A stretch of 15,721 nt of DNA, from contig CALEIM010000171.1 of NCBI GenBank assembly GCA_937876395.1, forward strand, positions 1 through 15,721, read 5' to 3'. Below, one piece after another: positions 1 to 7,420 of the stretch (positions within the stretch are counted from its first letter, which is position 1; every line of letters starts with the position of its first letter). Below the pieces are notes generated by a model. That model saw nothing but the letters and a program-made list of their open reading frames with translations. It was not told the origin of the DNA and did no database searches. Origin of the DNA: an uncultured Wenzhouxiangella sp. Its GTDB lineage: Bacteria; Pseudomonadota; Gammaproteobacteria; Xanthomonadales; Wenzhouxiangellaceae. The position numbers and the translations under genes are program-made.

Positions 1-2
1 AT

Positions 3-1523
3 CTGGACGATGATCAAGAGGCCTTCGTGTTCGAGTTCGTGCTCAACGATGAAGTTCGCAGCCAGTTGATTACCCGTCTGCCTGACGCTGTGGCGATCAG
101 CGGTGGCTTGCTGTCAGTGCTGCTCGCGCTGGTCGTGTTTCTGGGCACCGAGGCCAGCGTCCAGGCGAAGGTGCTGGCCCGTTCCATCAGCCGCCTGGAG
201 GGCGAAATTGCCGAGCGCAAGGCGGCCGAGCGCGAGCTGGAATTCCTCGCTCATCATGACGAGCTGACCGGTCTGCCCAATCGCCTCGCCATCTCCACCT
301 GGCTGGGCCAACAGATCGAGCAGCACAATGAGAAAGGCGGCCAGCTTGCCCTGCTGTTTCTTGATCTCGACCAGTTCAAGGACATCAACGATTCACTCGG
401 TCATCAGCTCGGCGATCTGTTGCTGCGCGAACTGCCGGGCCGTTTGTCCGGTGTGTTGCGCCAGAGCGATTTCATCGGCCGGCACGGCGGCGATGAGTTC
501 CTGATCGGGGTACGTCGCGACAATCGCGAACAGGTCGAGCAGCTCACCGAAAATATCCTGCGCGCCCTCGATCAGGGTTTCATGGTTCGCGGCCACCGCC
601 TGTTTGTCTCTGCCAGCATCGGCATTGCCTACTACCCGGATTCCGGCAAATCGGTCAATGAGCTGATCCAGAGCGCTGATTCCGCCCTGTTTCGTGCCAA
701 GGCAGCCGGTCGCAACCAGTTTGCGGTGTTCACCAGCGAGATGTTCGCCCAGGCCCAGCGACGCCTTAACCTGAGTCGCGGTATCCGTCATGCGCTCGAC
801 AACGGCGATTTCCGCGTCGTCTACCAGCCAATCATTGAAACCAGCAGCCGCAAGATGGTCGGTGCTGAAGCCCTGCTACGCTGGCGCTACGAGGACGGCC
901 AATGGGTGCCGCCGCAGGAGTTCATTCGGGTGGCCGAAGAAACCGGCATGATCGGGCGCCTGGGTGAATTCGTCCTCGACCAGGCCCTGTCCGATCTGGC
1001 TCGCTGGAAAAGCCTGTCTCAGCAGCCGCCGTGGTTGGCGGTCAATGTGTCTGGCGCACAAATCCACGAAGACGGCTTTGCCGAGCGCATCAGCGTTCTG
1101 CTGCACCGGCACGGCATCGACCCCAAACAACTGCATCTGGAAATCACCGAAGAGGTGCTGATCGAAAACCTGACGCGCAACCGAAACATGCTGCACACCC
1201 TCGACCAGATCGGCCTGCAGATCGTGGTCGACGATTTCGGCATCGGCTACTCCTCGTTGAGCTATCTGAAGAATTTCCCCATCTCGACCGTCAAGATCGA
1301 CCGCAGCTTCATCCACGACATCATCGATGACTTTGACGATCAGGCCATCACCCGCACCATCTGCAGCCTGGCCGCCGAACTGGGCATGACGACGGTCGCC
1401 GAAGGCGTGGAAACTGAAGCTCAATTTGAACTGCTGCGCGGTTTCAACTGCTCGTTTGCGCAAGGATTCCTGTTTTCGCGACCGGTCAAGGCCGATCAGA
1501 TTGGCCGGCTGCTGGGAGCTTGA
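3..1523 (+). CDS. GGDEF-EAL cyclic-di-GMP signalling protein, 5'-truncated
   Basis: The reading frame is open to the left edge of the window, so the N-terminus (probably a periplasmic sensor) is missing. A GTG at 27 is only an internal candidate start. Counting from that GTG, a single membrane segment lies near residues 20-42, followed by a short charged coiled linker. A diguanylate cyclase domain covers about 70-235, with GGDEF at 154-158 and an RxxD inhibitory site (R145-D148) five residues upstream of it. A phosphodiesterase domain covers about 250-495, with EAL at 281-283, a DDFGIGYSSL motif and EGVE near the end. Both catalytic signatures look intact, so the protein could make or degrade c-di-GMP. 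The intact I-site suggests feedback inhibition of synthesis. The net activity cannot be decided from sequence. It is followed by a 103-nt gap before the cyclase gene on the same strand. Confidence 0.95.
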   Translation: MDDDQEAFVFEFVLNDEVRSQLITRLPDAVAISGGLLSVLLALVVFLGTEASVQAKVLARSISRLEGEIAERKAAERELEFLAHHDELTGLPNRLAISTWLGQQIEQHNEKGGQLALLFLDLDQFKDINDSLGHQLGDLLLRELPGRLSGVLRQSDFIGRHGGDEFLIGVRRDNREQVEQLTENILRALDQGFMVRGHRLFVSASIGIAYYPDSGKSVNELIQSADSALFRAKAAGRNQFAVFTSEMFAQAQRRLNLSRGIRHALDNGDFRVVYQPIIETSSRKMVGAEALLRWRYEDGQWVPPQEFIRVAEETGMIGRLGEFVLDQALSDLARWKSLSQQPPWLAVNVSGAQIHEDGFAERISVLLHRHGIDPKQLHLEITEEVLIENLTRNRNMLHTLDQIGLQIVVDDFGIGYSSLSYLKNFPISTVKIDRSFIHDIIDDFDDQAITRTICSLAAELGMTTVAEGVETEAQFELLRGFNCSFAQGFLFSRPVKADQIGRLLGA

Positions 1524-1562
1524 GCCGGCGTTATTCTGCGGAATCTGTGGTTGCAGCAGGTT

Positions 1563-1591
1563 TTGATCCGCGCACTGGCTGAGGCAATACT
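1563..1591 (+). promoter_or_regulatory. possible sigma70-type promoter for the cyclase operon
   Basis: A TTGATC element at 1563-1568 and an AATACT element at 1586-1591 are separated by 17 bp. Each matches 4 of 6 consensus bases. They lie in the only sizeable gap upstream of the cyclase gene and would start transcription near 1598. This is a weak match and other AT-rich hexamers nearby (GATAAT at 1595) could serve instead. Confidence 0.25.
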
Positions 1592-1626
1592 TCCGATAAT
1601 ATTGGCAACCTGGACTTTCCGTTAAT

Positions 1627-3573
1627 GTGCCTAAATTGATGAGCTCATCCATCTCCCCACAACCGCCGTTCGAGGGCGTCACGGACGCATCGGTCACGGT
1701 GCCGCTGGACGCTTTGCGGCGCGCTGTTGCGCGCTTGTCCGAGCGGCTTGAGCTGCTGGGCACGGCGGCCCTGGATGAGGCCATCGAGACGGATCGGGTC
1801 AAGATCGAACAGGCCGGTGAACTGCTCGGATCATTGGCTTGGTCGCCACCGATTGATTCGGAAAAGCCGTCGAACGGACGGCATCTGCGTCACGACATGC
1901 GCAACGCAATTGGCGTCATTGCCGGCTATGGTTCGCTGATTGAAGAGACGCTGGCCGACGAGGGCGCTTTGAACGAGGAGCTGAGCGCGCTGTTCCAGCG
2001 CCTGCAGGCCGAATCCGAACGGCTGCTCGAAGCATTGGCCGAGCCGGCGGCATCGGCGGCCGAGGCATCCATGCCGACCAGCGAAATCGAAGACCTGCTC
2101 GAAAGCCTGGGTGAGCAGGCTGGCGACCAGACGCTTATCACCGGGCAAGTACTGGTGGTGGACGATAACGAGAACAGCCGCCAGTTGCTGGCCCGGCAGC
2201 TCACAGCTCAGGGGCACCGGGTGATGACGGCCGATTCGGGCCGCTCGGCACTGGCGATGATGAAAGATTCGCCGCCTGACCTGGTGTTGCTGGATTTGAT
2301 GATGCCCGATCTGAATGGCTTCGAGGTGCTCCACGCCATGAAAGCCGAGCTTGAACTGCGCAACGTGCCGGTCATCGTCACCACTGGCCTGCACGATCAG
2401 CGCGGCGTGGTTCGGTGCATCGAAGCCGGTGCCCAGGACTATCTGCTCAAGCCGGTCAATCCGACACTGCTCAGAGCACGCATGCGGTCTTGCCTGGAGC
2501 GAAAGGCCTGGCATGATCGCGAGCAAAGCTACCAGCGCGAACTCGAGCGCAGCCATGCCTTCATCCGCCAGGTCTTTGGGCGTTATCTGTCGGACGACAT
2601 CGTCCAGCAGCTACTCGATAACGAGGATGGCCTGAAGCTCGGCGGCGGAGTGCAGAAAGTCACTCTGATCATGACCGACCTGCGCGGGTTTACCGAACTG
2701 AGCCAGCGGCTGCCGCCCAAGGAGGTGGTGACCCTGCTCAATATTTACCTGCAAGCCATGTCGGAGGTCATTGTTCGCTACGGTGGCACCATTGACGAGA
2801 TCATCGGTGACGCCATCCTGGTGCTGTTCGGTGCCCCATTGGTGCGGCCGGACGATGCCGCTCGCGCCGTGGCCTGCGCGATTGAAATGCAGAATGCCAT
2901 GCAGTCGGTCAATGAAACAGCAGCCGCCCACGGGCTTCCCGCCGTCGAAATGGGTATCGGTCTGAATACCGGTGAGGTGGTGGTCGGCAACATCGGCTCA
3001 GAGATTCGCTCGAAGTACGCCGTGGTCGGCCATCATGTCAACCTGACCGGGCGAATTGAATCCTTTACCGTCGGCTCGCAGATTCTGGCATCGCAGTTCA
3101 CCGTTGCCGAACTGGCCGGGCAGGTCAGCCTGGGTGAAAGTATCGAGGTGGATGCCAAGGGCATTGAACAGACCGTCCGACTGCATGAGATCATCGGCTT
3201 GGGTCCGCCCTGGTCGGTTGAGCTGGAAAGAACCCGGCCCAACCTCAAATCGCTGAAAACGCCGCTGAATGTCACCGTGACCCGCCTGAGCGATAACCAG
3301 CTCGACGATGCCGGCATCGGCGGTCGGCTTGAGGCGCTGGGCGGGAATCATGCGCTGCTGTTCAGTGAGCAAGCGCTGGCTCAGCTCAGCAATCTGAGAC
3401 TGCGCTTCGAGCCGCTCGTAGCGGGCAAAAACCGCGGCGAAAAACTGGATTTTTATGCCAAGGTAACAAGATGCTGTACCGTGAGCGGCCCCGGGCGCTA
3501 CCATGTAACCCTGACCTCGGTCGGTGCCGGGGCCCGCTTGCAGGCCCTGATCGACAACGCCACCCACGAGTAA
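1627..3573 (+). CDS. response regulator / class III nucleotide cyclase
   Basis: Predicted 648-residue cytoplasmic protein. Residues ~85-130 resemble a histidine-kinase dimerisation/phosphoacceptor helix (RHDMRNAIG, H89), but no ATPase domain follows. Residues ~174-290 are a full receiver domain with acidic pair D179-D180, phosphoacceptor D223 and K275. After a coiled linker, a class III adenylate/guanylate cyclase catalytic domain covers ~340-530. It has metal-binding D351 (TDLRGFTE) and D395 (IIGDA) and the transition-state pair N472 and R476. The residue that is Lys in typical adenylate cyclases is E391, and the partner position is A465, so the substrate base is uncertain. Residues ~540-648 form an extra beta-rich tail, possibly PilZ-like, not firmly recognised. 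The GTG at 1627 and an ATG at 1639 are both possible starts and neither has a good SD. It probably forms an operon with the receiver and hybrid kinase downstream. Confidence 0.9.
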   Translation: MPKLMSSSISPQPPFEGVTDASVTVPLDALRRAVARLSERLELLGTAALDEAIETDRVKIEQAGELLGSLAWSPPIDSEKPSNGRHLRHDMRNAIGVIAGYGSLIEETLADEGALNEELSALFQRLQAESERLLEALAEPAASAAEASMPTSEIEDLLESLGEQAGDQTLITGQVLVVDDNENSRQLLARQLTAQGHRVMTADSGRSALAMMKDSPPDLVLLDLMMPDLNGFEVLHAMKAELELRNVPVIVTTGLHDQRGVVRCIEAGAQDYLLKPVNPTLLRARMRSCLERKAWHDREQSYQRELERSHAFIRQVFGRYLSDDIVQQLLDNEDGLKLGGGVQKVTLIMTDLRGFTELSQRLPPKEVVTLLNIYLQAMSEVIVRYGGTIDEIIGDAILVLFGAPLVRPDDAARAVACAIEMQNAMQSVNETAAAHGLPAVEMGIGLNTGEVVVGNIGSEIRSKYAVVGHHVNLTGRIESFTVGSQILASQFTVAELAGQVSLGESIEVDAKGIEQTVRLHEIIGLGPPWSVELERTRPNLKSLKTPLNVTVTRLSDNQLDDAGIGGRLEALGGNHALLFSEQALAQLSNLRLRFEPLVAGKNRGEKLDFYAKVTRCCTVSGPGRYHVTLTSVGAGARLQALIDNATHE

Positions 3574-3618
3574 TGACTGCAGCTTGCTGCACAGACATCC
3601 ACCAAAAACCAAATCATC

Positions 3619-4008
3619 ATGAGCGCAACACTGCTGCTGGTCGAAGACAATGAAATGAACCGTGACATGCTCAGCCGTCGCTTGCAGCGCAAGGGGTTCA
3701 CCATCGAAATGGCGGTCGACGGCCAGGCCGGGATAGATCGGGCCCGAGCACTGCGGCCGGATCTGATTTTGCTCGACATGAGCCTGCCCATCAAAGACGG
3801 CTGGACTGTGGCCGGCGAACTCAAGGCCGAAGCGGAACTGGCGGCCATACCTATCATCGCCCTGACGGCCCATGCCATGGACGGTGATCGTCAGCGCGCC
3901 ATCGACGCCGGCTGTGACGACTACGACACCAAGCCGATCGATCTCAACCGCCTGCTCGGCAAGATCCGTCAACTGCTCGATCCGACCGGAACAAACCCCG
4001 CCGCCTAG
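3619..4008 (+). CDS. single-domain response regulator (CheY/DivK type)
   Basis: The 129-residue protein is a receiver domain with no output domain. The acidic pocket is E/D in LLLVEDNEMNR near the N-terminus, the phosphoacceptor is D53 (LLLDMSLP), the switch Thr is in ALTAHAM, and the conserved Lys is K105 (DTKPID). Such proteins work as phosphate shuttles or by protein contact. It lies 45 nt after the cyclase gene and 18 nt before the hybrid kinase gene, all on one strand, so it is a natural phospho-partner for that kinase and for the receiver of the cyclase. That pairing is inferred from gene order only. No convincing SD is seen before the ATG. Confidence 0.93.
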   Translation: MSATLLLVEDNEMNRDMLSRRLQRKGFTIEMAVDGQAGIDRARALRPDLILLDMSLPIKDGWTVAGELKAEAELAAIPIIALTAHAMDGDRQRAIDAGCDDYDTKPIDLNRLLGKIRQLLDPTGTNPAA

Positions 4009-4026
4009 ACAGCCTGGACACTAGCG

Positions 4027-6324
4027 ATGAGCCTGATTACCCGCATTGGACTGGTTTCAGTCATTGTCCTGGGCCTGCTGCTGCTGAGCAGCGGCATTTT
4101 CCTGCACGCCAACCGTTCCAGCAGCGAGTTGGTACGCACGCTGCAAACGGTGGACCGGGCGCAGGGCAGCCTGAGCGAACTGAGCGTGGAGCTCGAATCG
4201 ATCAACCGCCAGTTCCAGGCGCTGGAAACCCTGTCGGCACTGGGCGATGGCGGCAACCTGTCGGAAACCGAACGCGGTGGCCTGATCGAAGCCCTGAACC
4301 AATTTGACGCTCGCCGCCAGGCCCTGCAGCCGATCCTTCTGGAACAGGTCGGGGAAGTTCCGGATAATCAGGTGCTCGACGATCTGCTGGCCGGCTGGCA
4401 CGCCCAGCTTGATCGGCTCGCCGATACGGATGCGCCAGCGCCGGCGGAACAAAGGCCATCGGGCGAGGATTTATCACCGGTCAGCAACAGCTCGCGCGCG
4501 CGTTTTCTGGCGGCGCGCGAGCTGCTCGCCGAGAATTCGTTTTTGCTGCAGCAGGCCGGTTCGGAGTTGAGCGAGCAAATCAACGAGGTAGTGGATCGCA
4601 GCAGTCTCCTGATCAAGGTCGTATTTGGCCTGTCGCTGCTGGTGGTCATTGTGATCGGCTACCCGTTGGAACGCCATCTTCGGCGCAGTCTCAAGGCGCT
4701 CACACGCGGCGTCCGCCGCTGGCGCGACGGCCGGCTGGATTACCGCCTGCCCGATCTGGGTCGCGACGAGCTCGGCCAGCTTGGAAGACAGTTCAACGGC
4801 ATGGCCGGCAAGCTCGAAGAAACCCTCAAGGCGCTACAGGATGCACGTCTGCAGGCCGACCAGGCCAACCAGACCAAGAGCGATTTTCTGGCCAACATGA
4901 GCCATGAGCTCAGAACACCAATGAATGCCATTATCGGCTACAGCGAGATGATCCTCGAAGAAGTCGGTGATGATCCAGACGTTGCCGCCAGCGAATTTCA
5001 GACTGACCTCGGCAAGATCCGTGCGGCCGGCAGCCACCTGCTGGCGCTGATCAACGACATCCTTGATATTTCCAAGGTTGAGGCGGGCAAGATGACGCTT
5101 TACCTGGAGTCGGTCACGCTCGCCGAGCTGCTTGAAGATACCGTGTCGACCGCACAACCGCTGCTCGACAAGAACCAGAATGTGCTGGTGCTTGACCAGC
5201 AATCGCTGGACGCGCCGCTGCAAGCTGACACCACCAAGCTGCGCCAGATTCTGTTCAACCTGCTCAGCAACGCGGCCAAATTCACCGAGAAAGGGACGAT
5301 TACCCTGACCGCGCGCAGCACGCAGGTGAACGATCAGCCGCGGGTTGAAATCAGCGTCAGCGACAGCGGCATTGGAATGACGCCAGATCAGCTTGAGCGG
5401 GTTTTCGACGCCTTCACCCAGGCCGATTCTTCAACAACACGCCAGTTTGGCGGCACCGGCCTGGGCCTGACCATTTCCAGACGCTTTGCCCAACTGATGG
5501 GCGGCGACTTGACGGTGACCAGCGAGTCGGGTGTGGGCACCTGCTTTACCCTGAGCTTCCCGCTGCTGTGGAGCGAAGGCGAGGCCGACCTGACCGTTAG
5601 CGGCAGCGATGGCGCGTCGTCCAATCGGCGGGCTGTGCGCGTTCTGGTGATTGATGACGATTTCAGCGCACGCGATCTGTCGCGCCGGATTCTCACCCGT
5701 GATGGCTTTGATGTATTGACCGCTGAAAGTGGTGCTGCCGGTCTGGCCGCGGCCCGCCAGCAGCACCCCGACCTGGTCGTTCTCGACGTGCTGATGCCCG
5801 GCATGGACGGCTGGGAAGTGATGCAGGCGCTCAAAAGCGACCCGCTCACATCGTCAATCCCGATCATCATGCAATCCATGCTCGAAGAGCGCGAGCGCAG
5901 CCTGGAAAAAGGCGCCGATGATTACTTGACCAAACCGGTCGACAAGAAAACGCTGATTCACAGCATCCGCACCCTGTTGCCGGATGGCGCGAGCCCGCGC
6001 AAGCTGCTGTTGCTCACCAGTCAGCCCAAAGGCCTGGAACTCACCGGAAGCCTGCTTGAGACGCAAAGTTTTGCGGTGACTCAGACCGACGACATCAGCA
6101 ACGCCGAGGCGCTGATTCGTAGCGGTGTGATCGGCGTGGTGCTGATTGGCTGGCATGACCGGCCCGGAGACGTTGCAGCCCTGATGGATCGAATTCAGCA
6201 AAGCCCGGAGACTCAGGGCATTCCCATGCTGTTGCTCAAACCGACCGACGAACCCACCGACCAGATTGACCAGGTCAATCAGTACCTGATGCAATACCTC
6301 GAACGACTCGACGGCGATCGCTGA
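4027..6324 (+). CDS. membrane hybrid histidine kinase with terminal pseudo-receiver
   Basis: Predicted 765-residue inner-membrane sensor kinase. TM1 is at ~5-27, a ~165-residue mostly helical periplasmic region follows, and TM2 is at ~194-212. A HAMP domain covers ~213-270. The HisKA domain has the SHELRTP box with phosphoacceptor H293. The HATPase domain carries N-box (NLLSNAAKF), G1 (DSGIGM) and G2 (GGTGLGL) motifs. A receiver at ~535-655 has an acidic cluster in VIDDD, phosphoacceptor D587 and a C-terminal TKPVD. Residues ~659-760 fold in pattern like a second receiver but lack the acidic pocket and the phosphoacceptor Asp (I707/G708 occupy that region). The start ATG has no strong SD and sits 18 nt after the receiver gene, consistent with co-transcription. 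The ligand is unknown. Phosphorelay to the adjacent receiver and cyclase is a reasonable inference. Confidence 0.94.
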   Translation: MSLITRIGLVSVIVLGLLLLSSGIFLHANRSSSELVRTLQTVDRAQGSLSELSVELESINRQFQALETLSALGDGGNLSETERGGLIEALNQFDARRQALQPILLEQVGEVPDNQVLDDLLAGWHAQLDRLADTDAPAPAEQRPSGEDLSPVSNSSRARFLAARELLAENSFLLQQAGSELSEQINEVVDRSSLLIKVVFGLSLLVVIVIGYPLERHLRRSLKALTRGVRRWRDGRLDYRLPDLGRDELGQLGRQFNGMAGKLEETLKALQDARLQADQANQTKSDFLANMSHELRTPMNAIIGYSEMILEEVGDDPDVAASEFQTDLGKIRAAGSHLLALINDILDISKVEAGKMTLYLESVTLAELLEDTVSTAQPLLDKNQNVLVLDQQSLDAPLQADTTKLRQILFNLLSNAAKFTEKGTITLTARSTQVNDQPRVEISVSDSGIGMTPDQLERVFDAFTQADSSTTRQFGGTGLGLTISRRFAQLMGGDLTVTSESGVGTCFTLSFPLLWSEGEADLTVSGSDGASSNRRAVRVLVIDDDFSARDLSRRILTRDGFDVLTAESGAAGLAAARQQHPDLVVLDVLMPGMDGWEVMQALKSDPLTSSIPIIMQSMLEERERSLEKGADDYLTKPVDKKTLIHSIRTLLPDGASPRKLLLLTSQPKGLELTGSLLETQSFAVTQTDDISNAEALIRSGVIGVVLIGWHDRPGDVAALMDRIQQSPETQGIPMLLLKPTDEPTDQIDQVNQYLMQYLERLDGDR

Positions 6325-6367
6325 GGGGTCTTTGGCCCGACCGCGCCGCACCCGCCGGCGGCCCAGC

Positions 6368-6904
6368 TCAGTCCTGACCCAGAATCAACTCGCGCAAACG
6401 GCTGATGGTCTCTTCGGCCTGGGCCTGATCGGCGCGCGCCTGCTCCAGCTCGGCCTCCAGATTCAGCCGGGCCTGCTCGGCACTCAACCACTGTGCTGCC
6501 GCGCGGGTCAAAGCCCAGTCAAACACCGACATCTGTTCTCCGGGCATCGGTTCGGCGCTCAGCCGGTCAAGCCGGGCGGCTGCCGCGTCCAGATCGCGTG
6601 CAGTCCAGGCCGGATCAAGGTAGGTCACCGCCTGTCCCAGTCGGGCGCGATTCTGCAAACGGCTGTCAGCCGGTGCGCCGCGCTCAACTCGAACGAAATC
6701 GACCATGGCCCGATCAAACCGGGATTCGAACAGGTTCTGCCAGCCGTTGGCCAGAGCCTCGGCAAGCTGGTCCTCCTGAACTGGCGCCTCATGGCTTTCG
6801 CCGCTTTCGCCGCTTTCGCGGCTTTCGCTGCTGATCGGCAAACCGGGTATCGTCTGGCAGCCCGCCAGCAACACGGCGCCAAGAATCAATCCGCTAGTTT
6901 TCAT
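6368..6904 (-). CDS. small outer-membrane-type lipoprotein, function unknown
   Basis: Starting at the ATG at 6904, the 178-residue protein opens with MKTSGLILGAVLLAGC, a signal peptide with a clear LAGC lipobox (Cys16). The residue after Cys is Gln, so sorting to the outer membrane is expected. The open frame extends 47 codons further upstream, but only this start gives a lipoprotein signal. A GGGG stretch lies 5 nt before it, with a second ATG at 6907 just upstream. A Ser/Glu/Gly low-complexity stretch follows the signal, encoded by a 9-bp tandem repeat. The middle is helical, and the last ~40 residues form an Ala/Glu/Arg-rich coiled coil. The layout loosely recalls QseG/YfhG-type lipoproteins that sit near sensor kinases, but I could not confirm that family. 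It converges with the hybrid kinase gene with a 43-nt gap. Confidence 0.75.
   Translation of the reverse strand: MKTSGLILGAVLLAGCQTIPGLPISSESRESGESGESHEAPVQEDQLAEALANGWQNLFESRFDRAMVDFVRVERGAPADSRLQNRARLGQAVTYLDPAWTARDLDAAAARLDRLSAEPMPGEQMSVFDWALTRAAAQWLSAEQARLNLEAELEQARADQAQAEETISRLRELILGQD
6794..6829. repeat. 9-bp tandem repeat inside the lipoprotein gene
   Basis: Four consecutive copies of GCTTTCGCN (6794-6802, 6803-6811, 6812-6820, 6821-6829) differ only at the last base. On the coding strand they encode repeated Glu-Ser-(Gly/Arg/His) units just after the lipid-anchored Cys, as a flexible tether. The unit length is a multiple of three, so copy-number change would alter linker length without a frameshift. 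Confidence 0.85.
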
Positions 6905-7016
6905 CATGACCCCATTGTAATGCGACATGCCGCCTGTGGGTTGCTTACTCATGTCATGGTGTTGGTACCAAGCTGCCCCATGGCTGCCTTGTGCCATAAT
7001 CGCTGGCAGTGATTTT

Positions 7017-7022
7017 GGGAGG
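7017..7022 (+). promoter_or_regulatory. ribosome binding site for the DUF3307 gene
   Basis: GGGAGG lies 9 nt upstream of the ATG at 7032 and decides that start over upstream in-frame ATGs. A CATAAT hexamer at 6995-7000 could be the -10 element, but no convincing -35 is seen at the right distance. Confidence 0.7.
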
Positions 7023-7031
7023 CCCACTCTG

Positions 7032-7418
7032 ATGTTTACCGCCAATCAGCTTGTTGCGCACTTGGTCGGTGACTATCTGCTGCAAAGCGACTGGATGGCC
7101 TCGAACAAGCATCGGCGTATGGATGCCGCGCTTGTCCATGTCATTTTCTACACACTGCCTTTCGTTTTCATTACCCAGCAACCGGTCGCGCTCGGCTTGA
7201 TTGCCCTCACGCACTTGATCGTCGACCGCTATGGGCTGGCCCGCTACGTGGTCTGGTTGAAAAATCGACCCTGGCCGGGCAGCCGGCCCTGGTCGGAATG
7301 CAGAAAAACCGGCTTCCCGCCCGACATGCCGGTCTGGAGCGCAAGCTGGCTGGTGGTGATTGTCGACAATGTGATTCACATCCTCTGCAATGGCGTCATT
7401 ATTTATTTCCTGGGCTGA
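7032..7418 (+). CDS. DUF3307 family membrane protein
   Basis: Predicted 128-residue integral membrane protein. The N-terminal pattern with H10, the GDYLLQSDWMA motif (D14, Q18) and a following Lys/Arg-rich stretch is typical of DUF3307 proteins. Further hydrophobic helices lie at ~31-48, 51-66 and 101-127. Conserved-looking polar residues inside or beside them are H36, H61/D65 and D112/H116, which suggests an active or metal site in the membrane, though no function is established for the family. The start at 7032 is supported by a strong SD. The gene is divergent from the lipoprotein gene (127 nt between starts) and converges on the patatin gene with only 2 nt between the stops. Confidence 0.85.
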   Translation: MFTANQLVAHLVGDYLLQSDWMASNKHRRMDAALVHVIFYTLPFVFITQQPVALGLIALTHLIVDRYGLARYVVWLKNRPWPGSRPWSECRKTGFPPDMPVWSASWLVVIVDNVIHILCNGVIIYFLG

Positions 7419-7420
7419 GT

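Noticed and set aside
876..1802. 308-codon open frame on the minus strand
   Set aside because: It lies antisense to the clear EAL domain and the start of the cyclase gene, has low-complexity Gln/Asp-rich translation and no recognisable domain. Long antisense frames are common in GC-rich genes.
1831..2556. 241-codon open frame on the minus strand
   Set aside because: It is antisense to the receiver domain of the cyclase protein and its translation resembles no family.
2998..3972. 324-codon open frame on the minus strand
   Set aside because: It overlaps the cyclase and receiver genes antisense and crosses their gap. It shows no motif and no SD, while both sense genes have conserved catalytic residues.
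6325..6367. Terminator between the convergent kinase and lipoprotein genes
   Set aside because: The gap is GC-rich with weak self-complementarity but has no T-tract on either strand, so I could not support one.
6332..7012. 226-codon open frame on the plus strand
   Set aside because: It is antisense to the lipoprotein gene, whose lipobox and coiled coil are convincing. Its Ala/Phe repeat is just the 9-bp repeat read backwards.
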